8,173 nucleotides of DNA, taken from positions 1 to 8,173 of the forward strand of contig JAHELQ010000220.1 of NCBI GenBank assembly GCA_024644125.1, given 5' to 3'. This document shows positions 6,200-8,173 of this stretch, piece by piece. The notes beneath the pieces were generated by a model. That model ran no database searches. It saw nothing but the letters and a program-made list of their open reading frames with translations, and was not told the DNA's origin. Every line of letters begins with the position of its first letter. Within the stretch, counting starts at the first letter, position 1. Source of the DNA: Candidatus Aminicenantota bacterium (lineage in GTDB: Bacteria; Acidobacteriota; Aminicenantia; UBA2199). Position numbers and translations under genes: made by a program.

Positions 6200-7312
6200 A
6201 TGAAATATTTGCGTAAGTTGACAGTAGTGCTCGCCGTTACGATCACGCTGGGAGCGAACCTTGCTTCCATGGACGGAAACGGGACTGGAGAGGTCGTGAT
6301 CGCGATGTGCCGGCCCCTGGTGAGTCAAATAAAAAATATTGAACACCTATACCAGATGGATTTGATCAAGATGGAGAAGATAAAGCTTCTTTGCGTGTAT
6401 CATGAAGGCGAGGCAACCGACTATCGGCCTTCGTTCGATTATGTAGCCGACAACAAGCTCGATTGGGTTGAATTCCGGAAGATTACCGGTGAAGTGGCAA
6501 TGCGGGATCTTTTTGGCGAGAATGTCTGGACAAAACAGTTTTTCTCCATTTTCAAAGAAACGCGTGGAATCATATTTACCGGGGGAATGGATATTCCGCC
6601 GGCGATTTATGGAGAGGAGAGTCTCTTGTTGACCGAAGCCACAACTCCGGTACGTTCAATGTACGAAAGTTCCTTCTTGTTTCATTTGTTGGGGGGAAGC
6701 CAGAACTCCGGTTTTGAGCCGTTTCTCGATAAACGGCCGGGATACCCTGTTCTGGGTATTTGCCTGGGAGCCCAGACAATGAACGTGGCGACCGGCGGGA
6801 CATTATACCAGGATATTCCTTCGGAAATTTACAAACTGAATACCGTTGAACGCGTCCTGGAAGAGAGCGTGGAGAAAATCCACACGTCTGTGTATATAAA
6901 AAAGCTAAACGAAATGGAAGGTCATTTGATGCCGGCTTTTCATCATATTCGTATATCGGAAGGAAGTATTTTTGAGAAAGAATTTGGTATAAAGAAGTCC
7001 GAGCACCCACTGGTGTTGTCGTCGCATCATCAGGCAATGGAAAGGTTGGGGGCTGGATTGAAGGTTATCGCGGAATCAATGGACGGAAAGGTTGTCGAGG
7101 CGATACAACACAAAAAATACAAAAACGTTTTGGGCGTTCAATTTCATCCTGAATTCAAGGCTCTTTATACCAAGGGGGAATACTTCAAGAGAAATCCCGC
7201 GGGCGAGCGGGATGTCAATTTAAGAATTTTATTGATCGAGAACAGCCCCTCGATGGAGTTTCATGCGGCTTTATGGCAATGGTTTTCAACAGCCCTCGAA
7301 TCTTGTCGTTAG
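6200..7312 (+). CDS. Exported peptidase C26 (gamma-glutamyl hydrolase/PuuD-like)
   Basis: A 370-residue class I glutamine-amidotransferase-fold hydrolase expected to cut gamma-glutamyl amide bonds. Seen: GIIFTGGMDIPPAIYG at 123-138, the nucleophile elbow GICLGAQTMNVATGGTLYQ at 186-204 with Cys188, SSHHQ at 274-278, and GVQFHPEF at 312-319 giving His316 and Glu318 of the triad. The order and wording match PuuD-type peptidase C26 members. It is longer than PuuD (about 254 residues), with extra sequence around 40-120, 140-180 and at the C-terminus. Residues 1-23 look like a signal peptide (MKYLRK, hydrophobic VVLAVTITLG, then ANLAS), implying a periplasmic or secreted enzyme, unlike cytosolic PuuD and more like secreted eukaryotic gamma-glutamyl hydrolase. 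Substrate unknown: candidates are gamma-glutamyl peptides, polyglutamate or peptidoglycan fragments. The start has GGAGG four bases upstream and its own promoter. No polyamine-catabolism genes lie nearby. Confidence 0.88.
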   Translation: MKYLRKLTVVLAVTITLGANLASMDGNGTGEVVIAMCRPLVSQIKNIEHLYQMDLIKMEKIKLLCVYHEGEATDYRPSFDYVADNKLDWVEFRKITGEVAMRDLFGENVWTKQFFSIFKETRGIIFTGGMDIPPAIYGEESLLLTEATTPVRSMYESSFLFHLLGGSQNSGFEPFLDKRPGYPVLGICLGAQTMNVATGGTLYQDIPSEIYKLNTVERVLEESVEKIHTSVYIKKLNEMEGHLMPAFHHIRISEGSIFEKEFGIKKSEHPLVLSSHHQAMERLGAGLKVIAESMDGKVVEAIQHKKYKNVLGVQFHPEFKALYTKGEYFKRNPAGERDVNLRILLIENSPSMEFHAALWQWFSTALESCR

Positions 7313-7452
7313 ATGTTCTTTTTGTGGAAGAATTTTAATTACGTTAAAAGAAATTTTTAAACATAGCTGGTATTGATTTGTGATAAATATGCGCAACCTC
7401 GCTATTATTTTTTCGATTTCGGGCGTTTATTCGACTAAAAAGTTAAAGTTTT

Positions 7453-7475
7453 GCCCTAGTGGCTACGGGCTTTTT
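7453..7475 (+). terminator. Rho-independent terminator between hydrolase gene and nusA
   Basis: GCCCTAG (7453-7459) pairs with CTA-C-GGGC (7463-7470), leaving a TGG loop and one bulged C (7466), followed directly by five T (7471-7475). It lies 140 bases past the hydrolase stop and 24 bases before the nusA -35, so it insulates nusA from read-through. The stretch 7313-7452 is AT-rich with no gene recognised. TCCGTACGGA (7481-7490) just after is a perfect 10-base palindrome of unknown meaning. Confidence 0.6.
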
Positions 7476-7498
7476 CGAACTCCGTACGGAACCCGCAT

Positions 7499-7527
7499 TT
7501 GCTTTTTTAATAAAAATCTCTTATAAT
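7499..7527 (+). promoter_or_regulatory. nusA promoter
   Basis: TTGCTT (7499-7504) and a perfect TATAAT (7522-7527) are 17 bases apart. The predicted start near 7534 gives a leader of about 23 bases carrying GAGGA (7546-7550), six bases before the nusA ATG. Confidence 0.7.
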
Positions 7528-7556
7528 ACTTTGTTTTGAGAAGATGAGGATAATTA

Positions 7557-8173
7557 ATGGCAGAAGAACTGTTGAAAAGCATCAGGCAGTTGAGCAAAGA
7601 GCGGGGCATATCTCCGGACATATTTTATTCTGCTATTAGAGAAGCATTACTCACGGTTTCAAAGAAGTATTTCAATTTTTCTCACGAAGCTGATGTCCAG
7701 GTGGAAATCGATAAAGATAGAGGGGATATCCAGGTCTATGTCACCAAATTGGTGGTAAAAGAAATTCATGACCCCTCTCAAGAGATTTCCTGGAAAGAGG
7801 CGCTGAAGCATGACTCAAAAGTAAAAGAGGGTGATGAGATCAAGATTTTTCTACCGGGAGAAACTCTCGGGCGCGTAGCCGCTCAAACTGCCAAGCATAT
7901 CATTATGCACAAGGTCATGAAGGCTGAGCAGAAAAAAATCTACGACAAATATTACCCTTTGATGGGCACTTTGATGGTCGGCGAGGTAAGACGAGTTGAA
8001 AAGAATAATGTAATCGTGGGGCTCGATATAGGAGAAGCAATACTTTCGCCCAAAGAGTTATCGCCCAAAGATGTTTTTCGCAGGGGCGATATAATCAAGT
8101 TCTATATCAAACGTGTATTTCCTGAAGGTAAGGGGCCCTTGATTTTGGGGTCCAGGTATATGAACGACTTTGT
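7557..8173 (+). CDS. nusA: Transcription elongation/termination factor NusA, N-terminal part
   Basis: The first 205 residues of NusA, which binds RNA polymerase near the RNA exit channel and affects pausing, termination and antitermination. The N-terminal polymerase-binding domain covers about 1-130: ELLKSIRQLSKERGIS at 4-19, IREALLTVSKKYF at 27-39, VQVEIDKDRGDIQVYV at 47-62, VKEIHDPSQEIS at 67-78, and the hallmark GRVAAQTAKHII at 105-116. The S1 RNA-binding domain begins near 137 with GTLMVGEVRRVEKNNVIVGL and includes the ILSPKELSPKDVFRRGD loop at 162-178. The KH domains lie beyond the window. The start at 7557 is fixed by GAGGA six bases upstream and by agreement with the family N-terminus. 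In many bacteria nusA follows rimP in one operon; here it has its own promoter and a terminator before it, and no rimP lies upstream in this window. Confidence 0.96.
   Translation, partial: MAEELLKSIRQLSKERGISPDIFYSAIREALLTVSKKYFNFSHEADVQVEIDKDRGDIQVYVTKLVVKEIHDPSQEISWKEALKHDSKVKEGDEIKIFLPGETLGRVAAQTAKHIIMHKVMKAEQKKIYDKYYPLMGTLMVGEVRRVEKNNVIVGLDIGEAILSPKELSPKDVFRRGDIIKFYIKRVFPEGKGPLILGSRYMNDF

Noticed and set aside
6071..6346. Extension of the small secreted protein to an ATG at 6346
   Set aside because: It would run through both divergent promoters and into the coding region of the hydrolase, and would bury the signal peptide internally.
7334..7350. TTTTAA/TTAAAA hairpin after the hydrolase stop
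   Set aside because: AT-only six-base stem in AT-rich sequence; no GC-rich stem to act as a terminator.
7440..7500. Possible tRNA or known riboswitch before nusA because of a TTCGAA-like segment
   Set aside because: No cloverleaf with acceptor and anticodon arms could be drawn, and no known riboswitch core was recognised.

Overview
The window is chromosomal DNA from a bacterium. It carries a leftward surface-glycan/lipid operon, a small leftward secreted-protein gene, a rightward exported hydrolase gene, and the start of nusA. Glycan-1-phosphate transfer to a polyprenyl carrier, a serine-palmitoyltransferase-like enzyme and signal peptides together suggest a Gram-negative-type (diderm) lineage. 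Protein style (for example the MDG-containing phosphotransferase motif and the Bacteroides-like serine palmitoyltransferase) fits an uncultured group outside the Proteobacteria, such as Aminicenantes/Acidobacteriota or the FCB group. This placement is inference from remembered family sequences, not a search result. No tRNA, rRNA, IS element, CRISPR array or phage gene was seen.

Left region (1-5396, all minus strand): in transcription order the genes are a serine palmitoyltransferase-like alpha-oxoamine synthase, a family 2 glycosyltransferase, a polyprenyl-phosphate sugar-1-phosphate transferase (WecA/MraY superfamily), a UDP-galactopyranose-mutase-like flavoprotein, and a family 4 glycosyltransferase cut off by the left edge. 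The last four are tightly packed: two ATGA overlaps and one 4-base gap imply translational coupling. The serine palmitoyltransferase gene is set apart by 63 bases that hold a strong hairpin covering the ribosome binding site of the next gene. The operon looks able to start a glycan on a lipid carrier and extend it, with a sphingoid-base enzyme made from the same message.

Middle region (5397-6199): a weak candidate promoter for the operon lies at 5540-5569. Next comes a small gene for a 159-residue secreted, cysteine-free protein. Its near-consensus promoter sits so close to the start codon that the message should be leaderless. A second good promoter faces right and drives the next gene.

Right region (6200-8173, plus strand): a signal-peptide-bearing peptidase C26 (gamma-glutamyl hydrolase/PuuD-like) enzyme, then a 244-base gap with a Rho-independent terminator and a nusA promoter, then the first 205 codons of nusA. 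No rimP gene lies before nusA.
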